Origin: Thalassobaculum sp. OXR-137
GTDB taxonomy: Bacteria; Pseudomonadota; Alphaproteobacteria; Thalassobaculales; Thalassobaculaceae
Direction: 5' to 3'
Assembly (NCBI RefSeq): GCF_034377285.1
Contig: NZ_CP139715.1
Coordinates: 3,518,001-3,582,000, forward strand
Length of the DNA: 64,000 bases
In this document: positions 17,506-25,829 of the stretch, piece by piece
How positions within the stretch are numbered: position 1 is the stretch's first letter
Layout: each line of letters starts with the position of its first letter
Made by a program: the position numbers and the translations under genes
Notes under the pieces: generated by a model
What the model saw: only the letters and a program-made list of their open reading frames with translations
Told to the model about the DNA's origin: nothing
Databases searched by the model: none

Positions 17506-18570
17506 ATGCGCAAGAGCAAGTTCGAGGCGGGCGACGGGACGGATCCGCAGTCGCCGAGCAGACGGGACTTCATGAAGACCGCCGCGATCGGTGCCGCGGC
17601 CGGCGGCGCGGCGTTCGTCGGCAGCGGCGGCTCCGACCAGCTCGCCCAGGCGCAGACGCCGTCGACCGAGCCTTGGTGGCCGTCGCGCTGGGGGGCCGAG
17701 GATCAGGCCGGCGCGTCGAACTGGATGACCCCGGAAAAGACCCTGGAGGCCGCCTCCAAGATCAAGGACGGCAAGGTCTACAAGATCGGCCGGACCTACG
17801 AGGCGGGCATGCCGATGTTCGGTGCCCGGGTCTTCGCGGTGCGCATTCCCGGCGCGCCGACCGGCGGCCCGTTCGGCGGCAACAACCTGATCTACAACGA
17901 CGAGTTCCTGGCGACCGAGATCGGGCAGGTGGGCACCCAGTTCGACGGGCTCGGCCATATCGGTCTGGTGACCGGCGACGCCGCGAACAAGAAGGACCAG
18001 AAATACTACAACGGCTTCGACGGCAGCATCGTCAGCGGGTCCTACGGGCTCGGCAAGCTGGGCGTGGAGAACGTGAAGCCATTCTTCACCCCGGCCCATC
18101 TGATCGACGTGCACGGCTCCCTCGGAGAAATGAAGGATGCCGGGTACGAGATCACCATGGCCGACGTGCAGGGTGCGCTGTCCAAGCAGGGCATGTCGGA
18201 GGCGGACATCAAGTCGGGCGACGCGGTGTTCTTCAACACGGGCTGGGGCTCGCTGTGGATGAAGAACAACGACCGCTTCAATTCAGGCTGCCCGGGCATC
18301 GGCCTGGAAGTCGCGCGCTGGCTCATCGGCAAGGAGATCGCCATCACCGGCGCCGATACCTGGCCGACCGAGGTCGTTCCGAACCCCGATCCGAACCTCG
18401 CCTTCCCGGTGCATGCCGAACTGATCACCAAGAACGGCATCTTCAACCACGAGAACCTGTTCTTCGACGAGCTGATCGCCGACGGAAAATACCGGTTCGT
18501 TTATGTCTTCGCGCCGATGCCGGTGAAAGGCGCCACGGGCTCGGCCGGCTCGCCGATCGCGATCACCTGA
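17506..18570 (+). CDS. Tat-exported cyclase family protein (kynurenine formamidase-like fold)
   Basis: A 354-residue protein with a twin-arginine signal (SRRDFMK, Arg19-Arg20, then an Ala/Gly-rich hydrophobic stretch), so it is folded before export. The body is a cyclase-family (PF04199) metal-dependent hydrolase. The metal motif reads VGTQFDGLGHIG, where classical formamidases have H-x-G-T-H-x-D-x-P-x-H, so the first histidines are replaced. Members of this subgroup often keep TQ(F/L)D. The substrate is unknown. GGGAGGAG precedes ATG 17506. The gene is monocistronic and ends in a strong hairpin. Confidence 0.85.
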   Translation: MRKSKFEAGDGTDPQSPSRRDFMKTAAIGAAAGGAAFVGSGGSDQLAQAQTPSTEPWWPSRWGAEDQAGASNWMTPEKTLEAASKIKDGKVYKIGRTYEAGMPMFGARVFAVRIPGAPTGGPFGGNNLIYNDEFLATEIGQVGTQFDGLGHIGLVTGDAANKKDQKYYNGFDGSIVSGSYGLGKLGVENVKPFFTPAHLIDVHGSLGEMKDAGYEITMADVQGALSKQGMSEADIKSGDAVFFNTGWGSLWMKNNDRFNSGCPGIGLEVARWLIGKEIAITGADTWPTEVVPNPDPNLAFPVHAELITKNGIFNHENLFFDELIADGKYRFVYVFAPMPVKGATGSAGSPIAIT

Positions 18571-18588
18571 GCAGACATCTCGACCGTG

Positions 18589-18613
18589 CGGGCCGCCGGT
18601 TTCCGGCGGCCCG
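18589..18613. terminator. Intrinsic terminator between cyclase and DUF892 genes
   Basis: A perfect 11-bp GC stem (CGGGCCGCCGG at 18589-18599, complement at 18603-18613) with a 3-nt loop is followed by TTTATTG. It sits between two convergent stops, so it probably ends the cyclase transcript and may also act on the opposite strand. Confidence 0.8.
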
Positions 18614-18645
18614 TTTATTGGGAACGGGCCTGACCCGAAACGGGA

Positions 18646-19134
18646 TCAGGCGGCCTTCCGGTTCAGGTTGCCGACCGCGAGTGTAGTCAGCTTCTTGTCG
18701 GCGGCGGTCTCCTGGTCGAGATTGGCCTTGAGCAGCGCCGCGGCGTCGGCCATGCCCAACTGCTTGGCCCAGGCGATCATGGTGCCGTAGCGGTTGATCT
18801 CGTAATGCTCGACCGCCTGGGCGCCGGCGATCATGCCCGCATCGCGGGCCTGGGGCTCTTCGGCCTCCTCCATGATCTCCTTGCCTTCGTCGAGAATGCC
18901 CAGAATGGCGTCGCAGGTGACGCCGCGCGGCTTCAGGTCGAGCATCTCGAAGATCTTCTCCAGATTCTCGATCTGCTCCTCGGTTTCCTCGCGGTGGTCC
19001 TCGAAGGCGGCGCGCAGGTCGTCGGAACCGGCCTTGCGGGCCATCTTCGGCAGCGTCTTCAGGACCTGCTTCTCGGCGTAATACATGTCACGCAGGAAGT
19101 GCTTGAACAGGTCTTCAAGGGTCTTCATGGACAT
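18646..19134 (-). CDS. DUF892 ferritin-like protein (YciE/YciF type)
   Basis: A 162-residue four-helix-bundle protein of the DUF892 family, stress-associated ferritin-like proteins. Family features include the start KTLEDLFKHFLRDMYYAEKQ, the central HREETEEQIENLEKIFE and the late AVEHYEINRYGTMIAWA, which supply the carboxylate and His residues of the expected di-metal site. ATG 19134 (MSMKTLED) has GGGAG at good spacing; the longer upstream open frame is not conserved-looking. Such genes are often part of the general stress response in Alphaproteobacteria, but I see no clear stress-sigma promoter here. Confidence 0.88.
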   Translation of the reverse strand: MSMKTLEDLFKHFLRDMYYAEKQVLKTLPKMARKAGSDDLRAAFEDHREETEEQIENLEKIFEMLDLKPRGVTCDAILGILDEGKEIMEEAEEPQARDAGMIAGAQAVEHYEINRYGTMIAWAKQLGMADAAALLKANLDQETAADKKLTTLAVGNLNRKAA

Positions 19135-19359
19135 GGGGTGTCTCCCTCGGGGGGTGGGAAGGGACGTCACTGGTGCGTGGAGCGGGGGACAGGCCCGCGC
19201 CCCACGCCAGCCAGCAACGGCGCTGTTCCGGGCGGGTTCCCAACAGGCGGTAGCGATTGACGATTTGCCATTTCGGCCGGCGGCGAAAAGGAGTGTCCCC
19301 TCGGTGCGGTTCGGGCTTGATTTCAGGATCGGGGGCCTGTATCTCCACCCTCCTCGGAT

Positions 19360-19435
<76 letters not shown>

Positions 19436-19531
19436 TTCTACAGGCGCTTCGCAGCCGCCGATTTTTCGACCAGGGTTGCGAACGCGCTTGCAAAGCTGTC
19501 GGCGGATTGATATCAACCCGCTCTCCTCTGC

Positions 19532-19607
19532 GACCCCTTCGTCTAGAGGCCTAGGACACCGCCCTCTCACGGCGGCAACACGGGTTCGAATCCCGTAGGG
19601 GTCGCCA
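19532..19607 (+). tRNA. tRNA-Glu (CUC)
   Basis: 76 nt including an encoded CCA, with the same cloverleaf as the previous gene. The anticodon is CTC at 19566-19568. It differs from the UUC isoacceptor only at the anticodon wobble base and one base after the anticodon stem (GGCGGCAAC against GGCGGCGAC), which points to tandem duplication followed by anticodon change. Confidence 0.97.
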
Positions 19608-19794
19608 AAGGCTTTCCAAGCACAATCTCCGTTCAGCCGATCCGGCGCCGAGTTTCCGGCCGCCGTCGATGGCGATTGTGCAAAGTCTCACAGATCATCC
19701 GTATTTCCCTCAAAGGCACCTTACCCTAGAGTATTATTATGCTCTGACGATGGCATGGGCGATCGGCGGGCGGCGCGACGATGGGGTCGAGGCG

Positions 19795-20331
19795 ATGACA
19801 GACACGGCTCGATGGCCGGCCAAAAAACGGCCATTGCTGTCCCTTTCGATAGCGGCCGTCGCATCCACGCTGCTCGCGGCGTGTCCCGAGGCTCTGGCCC
19901 TGTCTCCGCAGCCGTTCTTCAGCGGGGTCGACCGCCTGGTGCTGTTCTGCGGCCGGCCGCTCGACGCCGATCAGCGGACGGCCCTGTGCACGGTCGCGCG
20001 GGACGTGCTCAGCGGGCTCGCGGGGCGGGAGATCGAGCTCGGCACCGGAGGCCTGTCGGATCCCGCCGCGATCACGGTTCTGGTCAACGGCTATCCGATG
20101 GAGGGGCCGAACGGCCCGCTGCTCGCCATCGACATCGACCTTCTGCGCAAGGACATGACCGACGGTCAGCTGTTCGGCGCGCCGCCGGTACTGGTCCCGG
20201 CTAAGGGTTTGGTAACCGCTCCCGAGATAGTCGGAGAAGCGCTCAGGGCGGAGCTTGCCGAGCGGGTCATTGCACCGTGGCGGCTGTCTGCACCTGCCGT
20301 CGGCCACGGCCGGACAGGAAAAACGGAGTAA
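19795..20331 (+). CDS. Small exported protein coupled to the serralysin gene
   Basis: I do not recognise a family for this 178-residue protein. It begins with a basic segment (RWPAKKR) and a hydrophobic stretch (LLSLSIAAVASTLLAACPEALA), so it is exported; the AAC could be a weak lipobox. The mature part has two cysteines (FCGRP, ALCTV) about 20 residues apart that could form a disulfide. The stop lies only 3 bp before the serralysin ATG, whose ribosome-binding site (GGAG) is inside this gene. A role as inhibitor, chaperone or partner of the protease is therefore plausible, but it does not resemble the known AprI/Inh inhibitor. ATG 19795 is chosen; an upstream start at 19750 cannot be excluded. 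Confidence 0.65.
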   Translation: MTDTARWPAKKRPLLSLSIAAVASTLLAACPEALALSPQPFFSGVDRLVLFCGRPLDADQRTALCTVARDVLSGLAGREIELGTGGLSDPAAITVLVNGYPMEGPNGPLLAIDIDLLRKDMTDGQLFGAPPVLVPAKGLVTAPEIVGEALRAELAERVIAPWRLSAPAVGHGRTGKTE

Positions 20332-20334
20332 TCC

Positions 20335-21822
20335 ATGAACGCCTATGCGCCTTCCCAGATCCCGGCCGCCTGTTCCTGCGGTTCCTGCGGATGTTTCGGC
20401 CACAGCAGTGGCAGCGCCGCCGCGTCGATGGAGGGCGCGGCGCTGTCCACCGACGGCCGGCAGACGCTCGGAACGGCGGAAAGCTCCGGCGACGGCAACC
20501 TGGACGCCGTCGTCGTCGGAACCTCCAGCAAATGGGGCATCGGCATGATGGGGGTCGGCACCACGGTGACCTACTCCTTCATGACCAGCCTGCCGAGCTA
20601 TCACGGATCGGATCCGACCTTCTCCGTGTTCAACGCCGCCATGGAGACCGCCGCGCGCAGTGCGCTGGCAGCGTGGTCGGCAGTGGCGAACATCTCCTTC
20701 GTGGAGGTCTCCGACGCCGGCGCCGGCGGCCAGATCCGGTTCGGCGCGAACAGCCAGTCCGGGTCGTCCGGCTACGCCTATTACCCGTCCACCAACGAGA
20801 TCGGCGGCGACGTGCTGATCGCCAACAACTTCTCCTACAACCTCAACCCCACGGCCGGCAGCTATGGCTATCTCACCATGCTGCACGAGGTCGGCCATGC
20901 CCTGGGGCTGAAGCATCCCGGCAATTACAGCGCCGGCTCGGAGGGACCGTTCCTGCCGGGATCGATCGACAACACCGATACGACGGTGATGTCCTATTAC
21001 GACGGCACGGCCACCTACGCCTCCAACCTTGGCTGGCTCGACGTGATAGCCGTGCGCTACCTGTACGGCACCAGTTCCGCCGGCTCGATCGGCAACGTCA
21101 CCTGGGGCGGTGACGGGGCGGAGACCTTTACCGGCGATTCGGGCATCAACTACTTCATCGGCAACGGCGGCAGCGATCTGTTCCTGCTCGGTGCGGGCAA
21201 TGACGGTGTGATGGCCGGCAACGGCGAGGACACGCTCAGCGGCGGCGCCGGCAGCGACCTGCTCTATGGCAATATCGGCACCGACCTGGTGCTGGCCGGC
21301 GACGGCGACGACACGATCTACGGCGGCCAGAACGGCGGCGCGACCCAGACCTACGGCTCGGGCACCACGCTGGCCTATCGCGAGGGATCGGACACGATCT
21401 CCGGCGGCCAGGGCGCCGACATGATCTACGGCAACCACGGCGGCGATTTTCTGGTCGGCGGGGCCGGCGCCGACAAGATCTTCGGCGGTCAGGACAACGA
21501 TTCGATCTTCGGCAATGACGGCAACGATACGATCTACGGCAATATCGGCAACGACGTACTGTCCGGCGGCGACGGCTACGACCGGTTCTATTTCACCGGC
21601 AACAGCGGCAACGACACGATCACGGACTTCACCTATCTGGTCGATTACGTGGCCGTGCAGTCGAACGTCAACGGCAGCGGCATCGGGTCGGCCGCTGATG
21701 TGATCGCCCGGGCCAGTCAGATCGGCGCCGACGTGGTGATCGACCTTGGTGCCGGCAACACGGTGACCCTGTCGAACTATTCGGCGACCTCCCTGAACAG
21801 CCTGGACATCTTCGTTTTCTGA
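20335..21822 (+). CDS. Serralysin-type M10 metallopeptidase with RTX repeats
   Basis: A secreted zinc protease of 495 aa. The metzincin site is HEVGHALGLKHP (His184, Glu185, His188, His194), with the Met-turn VMSYY at Met219. From about residue 270 a series of calcium-binding RTX nonapeptides (GGxGxDxxx) forms the beta-roll, ending in a serralysin-like C-terminal secretion region. There is no Sec signal, as expected for type I secretion; no ABC/MFP/TolC genes are nearby. Unusually for this class, the N-terminal propeptide region carries four cysteines (CSCGSCGC, Cys13-Cys20). Translation is probably coupled to the small exported protein just upstream. Confidence 0.93.
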   Translation: MNAYAPSQIPAACSCGSCGCFGHSSGSAAASMEGAALSTDGRQTLGTAESSGDGNLDAVVVGTSSKWGIGMMGVGTTVTYSFMTSLPSYHGSDPTFSVFNAAMETAARSALAAWSAVANISFVEVSDAGAGGQIRFGANSQSGSSGYAYYPSTNEIGGDVLIANNFSYNLNPTAGSYGYLTMLHEVGHALGLKHPGNYSAGSEGPFLPGSIDNTDTTVMSYYDGTATYASNLGWLDVIAVRYLYGTSSAGSIGNVTWGGDGAETFTGDSGINYFIGNGGSDLFLLGAGNDGVMAGNGEDTLSGGAGSDLLYGNIGTDLVLAGDGDDTIYGGQNGGATQTYGSGTTLAYREGSDTISGGQGADMIYGNHGGDFLVGGAGADKIFGGQDNDSIFGNDGNDTIYGNIGNDVLSGGDGYDRFYFTGNSGNDTITDFTYLVDYVAVQSNVNGSGIGSAADVIARASQIGADVVIDLGAGNTVTLSNYSATSLNSLDIFVF

Positions 21823-21893
21823 GCCGGTATTATCGGTGTTTACCTGGCCCGGCGGGCCGACGCAGACTGGCGCCCCAATCCCAGGAGGCCCCT

Positions 21894-22859
21894 ATGTCCG
21901 CGACGAACGCCTATCCGGTGGAGCTGGAGGCTCCCGATATTTCCGCCCACCGGAACGGCAATACCGGCATCGACTACGTCCATACCTTCGACTCCGGTAA
22001 GCCGGGTCCCGACGCGATGATCAACGCGGTCATCCACGGCAACGAGCTGTGCGGGGCGATCGCGCTGGATTACCTCATGAAGCAGGACATCCGGCCGACC
22101 CGCGGCAAGCTCACCGTCGCCTTCGTCAATCCCGAGGCCTATCTGCGCTTCGATCCCGCGGAGCCGGCCAAGACCCGCTTCGTCGACGAGGACATGAACC
22201 GGGTCTGGACCCAGGAGCGCCTGAACGGTCCGGACAGCTCGGTCGAACTGCGCCGGGCCCGCGAGCTGCGGCCGCTCTACGACCGGGTCGAGCGGCTGCT
22301 CGACATCCATTCCATGGGCACCTATTCCGATCCGATCATGCTGATCCACGGGCTGGAGAAGGAGCGCCGCTTCACCCGCGAGATCGGCTATCCGGCGATG
22401 ATCGCCTGCGGCTCCGGCCATGTGGACGGGCTGCGGCTGATCGAATACGCGCCGTTCAACGACCCGGCCTCCGACCGGATCGCCTGCCTGGTCGAGTGCG
22501 GCCAGCACTGGGCGGCATCGAGCGCCGACGTGGCGATCGACACGGCGCTGGAATACCTGCACGCCCTCGACATGATCGACGCCGAGACCCTCGCCGCGCA
22601 CCGCCGCACCGCGCCGGTCACCCAGGTGACCATGGCCGACGTGACTCACGGCTATGCGATCCGCACCGACGACTTCTTCTTCGCCGAGTACTTCAAGGGG
22701 CTGGAGCGGTTCGCCAAGGCGGGCACGGTCGTTGCCGTGGATGGCGGCGAGGAGATCGTCACGCCCTATGACGACTGCATCCTGGTCATGCCGAACCACC
22801 GGGCGGTCAAAGGCCAACGGGCCTTCCGCCTGGCGAAACTGTCCGACGCGGCCGGGTAG
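21894..22859 (+). CDS. Succinylglutamate desuccinylase/aspartoacylase family protein
   Basis: A 321-residue zinc carboxypeptidase-fold amidohydrolase of the AstE/AspA family, which removes an acyl group from an amino acid. The zinc ligands are in HGNE (AVIHGNELCG) and in the HSMG of LLDIHSMGTYSD; FVDEDMNRVW contains the substrate-binding Asn-Arg pair. VECGQHW in the second half supplies the catalytic Glu. No arginine-succinyltransferase pathway genes are nearby, so the acyl-amino acid substrate is uncertain. The start at ATG 21894 follows CCCAGGAGGCCCCT. It is convergent with the PNPOx-like gene across palindromic element B. Confidence 0.88.
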   Translation: MSATNAYPVELEAPDISAHRNGNTGIDYVHTFDSGKPGPDAMINAVIHGNELCGAIALDYLMKQDIRPTRGKLTVAFVNPEAYLRFDPAEPAKTRFVDEDMNRVWTQERLNGPDSSVELRRARELRPLYDRVERLLDIHSMGTYSDPIMLIHGLEKERRFTREIGYPAMIACGSGHVDGLRLIEYAPFNDPASDRIACLVECGQHWAASSADVAIDTALEYLHALDMIDAETLAAHRRTAPVTQVTMADVTHGYAIRTDDFFFAEYFKGLERFAKAGTVVAVDGGEEIVTPYDDCILVMPNHRAVKGQRAFRLAKLSDAAG

Positions 22860-22877
22860 GGGGGCTCGGAATATTTA

Positions 22878-22997
22878 CCGACTTCCTGGACGCCCGCGGC
22901 CGCTGGCCGGGGGCGATCCAGGACCGTGCACCAGCGTCGATCACAGGGTCCCGGATCGTCCTCCGGATCGGGTCCGGAGGACGATCCGGGAAGTCGG
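22878..22997. repeat. Palindromic intergenic element, copy B
   Basis: A 120-bp element between convergent genes. The outer ends CCGACTTCCTGG (22878-22889) and CCGGGAAGTCGG (22986-22997) pair with one mismatch. The loop region after GATCCAGGA is again exactly 25 nt (22924-22948) and ends in CACAGGG. The right arm is itself an 18-bp perfect hairpin (22950-22967 with 22973-22990, 5-nt loop), and the left arm contains GCGGCCGC. It has the same orientation as copies A and C. Confidence 0.87.
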
Positions 22998-23024
22998 AAA
23001 GGAGAGAGTGTTCCGGCATCCTAT

Positions 23025-23540
23025 TCAGGGATCGACCCAATCCGCGCGGTGGGTCCCGTCCGGTGCCCAGGTGAATCGCGCCCGCCGGTGCGGCTCGGCG
23101 CCGATCCACAGCCAGTCCCAGGCGTCCCAGCGCATCTCCAGCACCACTAACCGCTCCGGATCCCCGCCGTAGAGCGCCTGCCCCGACGGGCCGATCGCGC
23201 GCCAGCGCGCCGCGACCGCGCCCGCATCCTCGACCGCCCCGGCGCTGCCCGTCATGCGGAGCTGCTCGGCGGCCGCGTCGTCCCAGAAGGTCAGCGCCAC
23301 CCGGGGATCCGCGGCGATCTCGCCGGGCTTGGCGGAGCGGGCGTCGGTGTAGATCTCCAGCCGCCGCCGCGCGGCCTCGACCGAGCGGACGACCACCACC
23401 CGGGCGCTCGGCCCATGGGGCGTCGACGTCGCCAGCACCGGCGTGCGCCAAGCGCCCCGGCGGGTCTCCGCCGCCGCCGTCAGCCGGGCCGCGATATGCG
23501 CCGCCAGGGCCTCCAGATCGTCGGGTGGCGCCGCCGTCAT
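23025..23540 (-). CDS. Pyridoxamine-5'-phosphate-oxidase-like FMN-binding protein
   Basis: A 171-residue split-barrel flavoprotein of the PNPOx-like group. The order (GAWRTPVLATSTPHGPSARVVVVRS, then YTDARSAKPGEIAADPRVALTFWD) follows the family's FMN-binding strands, and the C-terminal region WDWLWIGAEPHRRARF resembles the substrate end of PdxH. It is shorter than true PdxH (about 210 aa), so I would not call it the pyridoxal phosphate biosynthetic enzyme. The ATG at 23540 overlaps the stop of the upstream Bcr/CflA gene by 4 bp (ATGA), so the two are translationally coupled. Confidence 0.8.
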   Translation of the reverse strand: MTAAPPDDLEALAAHIAARLTAAAETRRGAWRTPVLATSTPHGPSARVVVVRSVEAARRRLEIYTDARSAKPGEIAADPRVALTFWDDAAAEQLRMTGSAGAVEDAGAVAARWRAIGPSGQALYGGDPERLVVLEMRWDAWDWLWIGAEPHRRARFTWAPDGTHRADWVDP

Positions 23541-24727
23541 TCCTTGCGCGGCGCCGTGCGGGCCAGGATGAAGAACAGCAACGAGCACACCGTTGCGAAC
23601 AGGATCATGGTCGACATGGCCGCATGGTCGTGGTCGCTCTGGAAGTAGCCCACCGCGACGGTGAAGCAGGCGCCGATCACCATCTGGCCGAAGCCCATCA
23701 GCCCGGAGGCCGCTCCGGCGATGGACGGGTTCACGCTGACCGCGCCGGAGATGCCGTTCGGCTGGCTCAGCCCGTTGCCGATGGCGACCACGCACATGGG
23801 CAGGAACACCACCATCGGGGTCACCAGCCCCATCATCATCAGGGCGAAGCCGGTCACCGAGCCGACCAGCGATACACCCACGCCCAGCGGGATCATCCGG
23901 TCGACGCCGAGCTTGCTCGACAGGCGGCTCGCCAGGAAATTGCCCGTCATGTAGCCGATCGAGATCAGCACGAAATAGAAGCCGTAGACCTCGGGCCCCT
24001 GGTGCAGCACCTCGATCATCACGTAGGGCGCGCCGGCGATGAAGGAGAAGAAGGCACCGACGGACATGGCGGTGTTGGCTGCGTAGCCGATATAGGCGCG
24101 CGAGCGCAGCAGGCTGCCGTAGTTCCGCAGCATGGCGGTCACGTCGATGCTCGGGATCGGCCGTACATTGGTTTCGTTCAGCCGGAACCAGGCGCCGCAG
24201 AACACCACCAGCCCGACGATCAGCGGCACCACGAAGGTCGCCTGCCAGCCGAACTGGGCATCGATGAGGCCGCCGATGGCGGGGCCCATGGCCGGTGCGA
24301 CGGCCATGGCCATGGTGATGATGGCGATGGCGCTGGCCGCCCGGTCGCGGTCGTACACGTCGCGCACGATGGCGCGCCCCAGCACCATCCCGGCGCAGCC
24401 GCCGATGGCCTGCAGCACCCGGGCGAGGATCAGGCTCTCGATCGACCAGGCGAACATGCAGGCGATATTGGCGACGGCATAGACCATCAATCCGCCGAGC
24501 AGCGCCGGACGCCGGCCGAACCGGTCGGAGATCGGACCGTAGACGAGCTGCGCCACGCCGACCGCCACCAGGTAGGAGGTCAGCGCCAGCTGCACCATCG
24601 CGTAGTCGGTCTGGAACACGTCCACCAGACCCGGCATCGAGGGCACGAAGATGTTCAGCGCGAGCGGACCCGTGGCGGTCGCCACGATCAGGATCCAGAT
24701 CGGCGGGGGAAGCGGTTTGTCTGACAT
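23537..24727 (-). CDS. MFS multidrug efflux protein, Bcr/CflA type
   Basis: A 396-residue, twelve-helix inner-membrane drug/proton antiporter. The Bcr/CflA subfamily is indicated by the N terminus (ATATGPLALNIFVPSMPGL), the loop motif GPISDRFGRRPALLGG between helices 2 and 3, and the RVLQAIGGCAGMVLGRAIVRD segment in helix 4. It heads a two-gene unit with the PNPOx-like gene (4-bp overlap). An EamA transporter gene lies upstream on the same strand with a 43-bp gap, so the three may form one transcript. The substrates are unknown. Confidence 0.92.
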   Translation of the reverse strand: MSDKPLPPPIWILIVATATGPLALNIFVPSMPGLVDVFQTDYAMVQLALTSYLVAVGVAQLVYGPISDRFGRRPALLGGLMVYAVANIACMFAWSIESLILARVLQAIGGCAGMVLGRAIVRDVYDRDRAASAIAIITMAMAVAPAMGPAIGGLIDAQFGWQATFVVPLIVGLVVFCGAWFRLNETNVRPIPSIDVTAMLRNYGSLLRSRAYIGYAANTAMSVGAFFSFIAGAPYVMIEVLHQGPEVYGFYFVLISIGYMTGNFLASRLSSKLGVDRMIPLGVGVSLVGSVTGFALMMMGLVTPMVVFLPMCVVAIGNGLSQPNGISGAVSVNPSIAGAASGLMGFGQMVIGACFTVAVGYFQSDHDHAAMSTMILFATVCSLLFFILARTAPRKE

Positions 24728-24770
24728 GATGCCTTTTGGGCGAGGGTGGACGCCTAACTTAACGCCGATT

Positions 24771-25670
24771 TCAGGTTCGACCAGTGCTCTTGGTCGGATC
24801 AGTCCGTGCCGCCGGCCGCACCACCAGGGCGACGCCGATGGCGGTCACGGCGATGCCGGCGGCCCCCAGCAGACCGATCCGTTCGTCGAAGGCGAGCCAG
24901 GCGAGCACGGCGGTGGTGGGCGGCACCATGTAGAACAGGCTGACCACCTTCACCGCCTCGCCCAGGCGGATCATCACCATGAGCAGGGAGAAGGCGCCGA
25001 TCGACACCACCACGCTCAGCCAGGCCAGCGACAGGGTGAAGGAGGGGACCCACTCCACCTCCATCGTCTCGAAGGCCAGGGCGCCGAGGATGGTGAGCCC
25101 GGCCGCCGTCAGGTTCTGGATGGCGCTGCCCGATGCCACGTGCATGGTGCTGGCGTAGCGCTTCTGATGGAGGGTGCCGACGCTGATCGCGATCAGGCCG
25201 GCGATGCAGGTCGCCAAGCCGATCGGGTCGATATGCGCCGCGTGCAGCCGCTCCTCCAGCACCATGGCGACGCCGGCGAGGCCCAGGGCGAGCCCGACCC
25301 ATTGCCGCGCGGAGGTCCGCTCGCCCAGCAGGCGGCCGGCCAGCACGGCGGTCAGGATCGGCTGCAGCCCGACGATCAGCGAGGCGAGGCCCGCCGGCAC
25401 GCCGCGATGGATCGCCACGAACACGCCGCCGAGATAGACGCCCTGGACCAGCGCACCGACCACCGCGATATGCCCGGTCTGGCGCCAGCTCGACGGCCAG
25501 GGGGCCGACAGAGCCCGGGCGATCAGCACGAACAGCAGGGTGACGAAGGCGAATCGGATCGCCAGAAACGTCATCGGCTCCGCATGGGGCAGGCCGAACT
25601 TGGCGCCGACGAAGGCGGAACTCCACAGCAGCACGAAGATCGGCGGGGCGATGTATCTGAGAGCGGTCAT
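24771..25670 (-). CDS. DMT-superfamily (EamA) transporter
   Basis: A 299-residue inner-membrane protein with about ten helices arranged as two EamA repeats: the first starts FVLLWSSAFVGAKFGLP, the second covers VSIGTLHQKRYA through the C terminus with the LAWLAFDER loop. Such proteins usually export amino acids or other metabolites. I start at the ATG at 25670 (MTALRYIAPPIF), where the first helix begins; the longer upstream frame is not typical of the family. No strong ribosome-binding site is visible. It is divergent from the SprA-like gene across 159 bp. Confidence 0.88.
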   Translation of the reverse strand: MTALRYIAPPIFVLLWSSAFVGAKFGLPHAEPMTFLAIRFAFVTLLFVLIARALSAPWPSSWRQTGHIAVVGALVQGVYLGGVFVAIHRGVPAGLASLIVGLQPILTAVLAGRLLGERTSARQWVGLALGLAGVAMVLEERLHAAHIDPIGLATCIAGLIAISVGTLHQKRYASTMHVASGSAIQNLTAAGLTILGALAFETMEVEWVPSFTLSLAWLSVVVSIGAFSLLMVMIRLGEAVKVVSLFYMVPPTTAVLAWLAFDERIGLLGAAGIAVTAIGVALVVRPAARTDPTKSTGRT

Positions 25671-25829
25671 GCAGCCGTGCAGGATGGGAAGTCGCCGGAG
25701 CTGGGCGCGAGGAACGGTGTTCTCGCATCTTCCGCCCCGTCGTGCTATGAGTTCCGTGGGAGAGTGGGTCAAATTCGGAGTAAGTCAGGCCGCGAAGGTC
25801 GGCCGTAAACTGTGGAGTGCCTGGTCAGA

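Noticed and set aside
17335-18114. Upstream extension of the CobW-type gene by 260 codons
   Set aside because: The extension runs antisense through the cyclase gene, has biased composition and precedes a normal family start at 17334.
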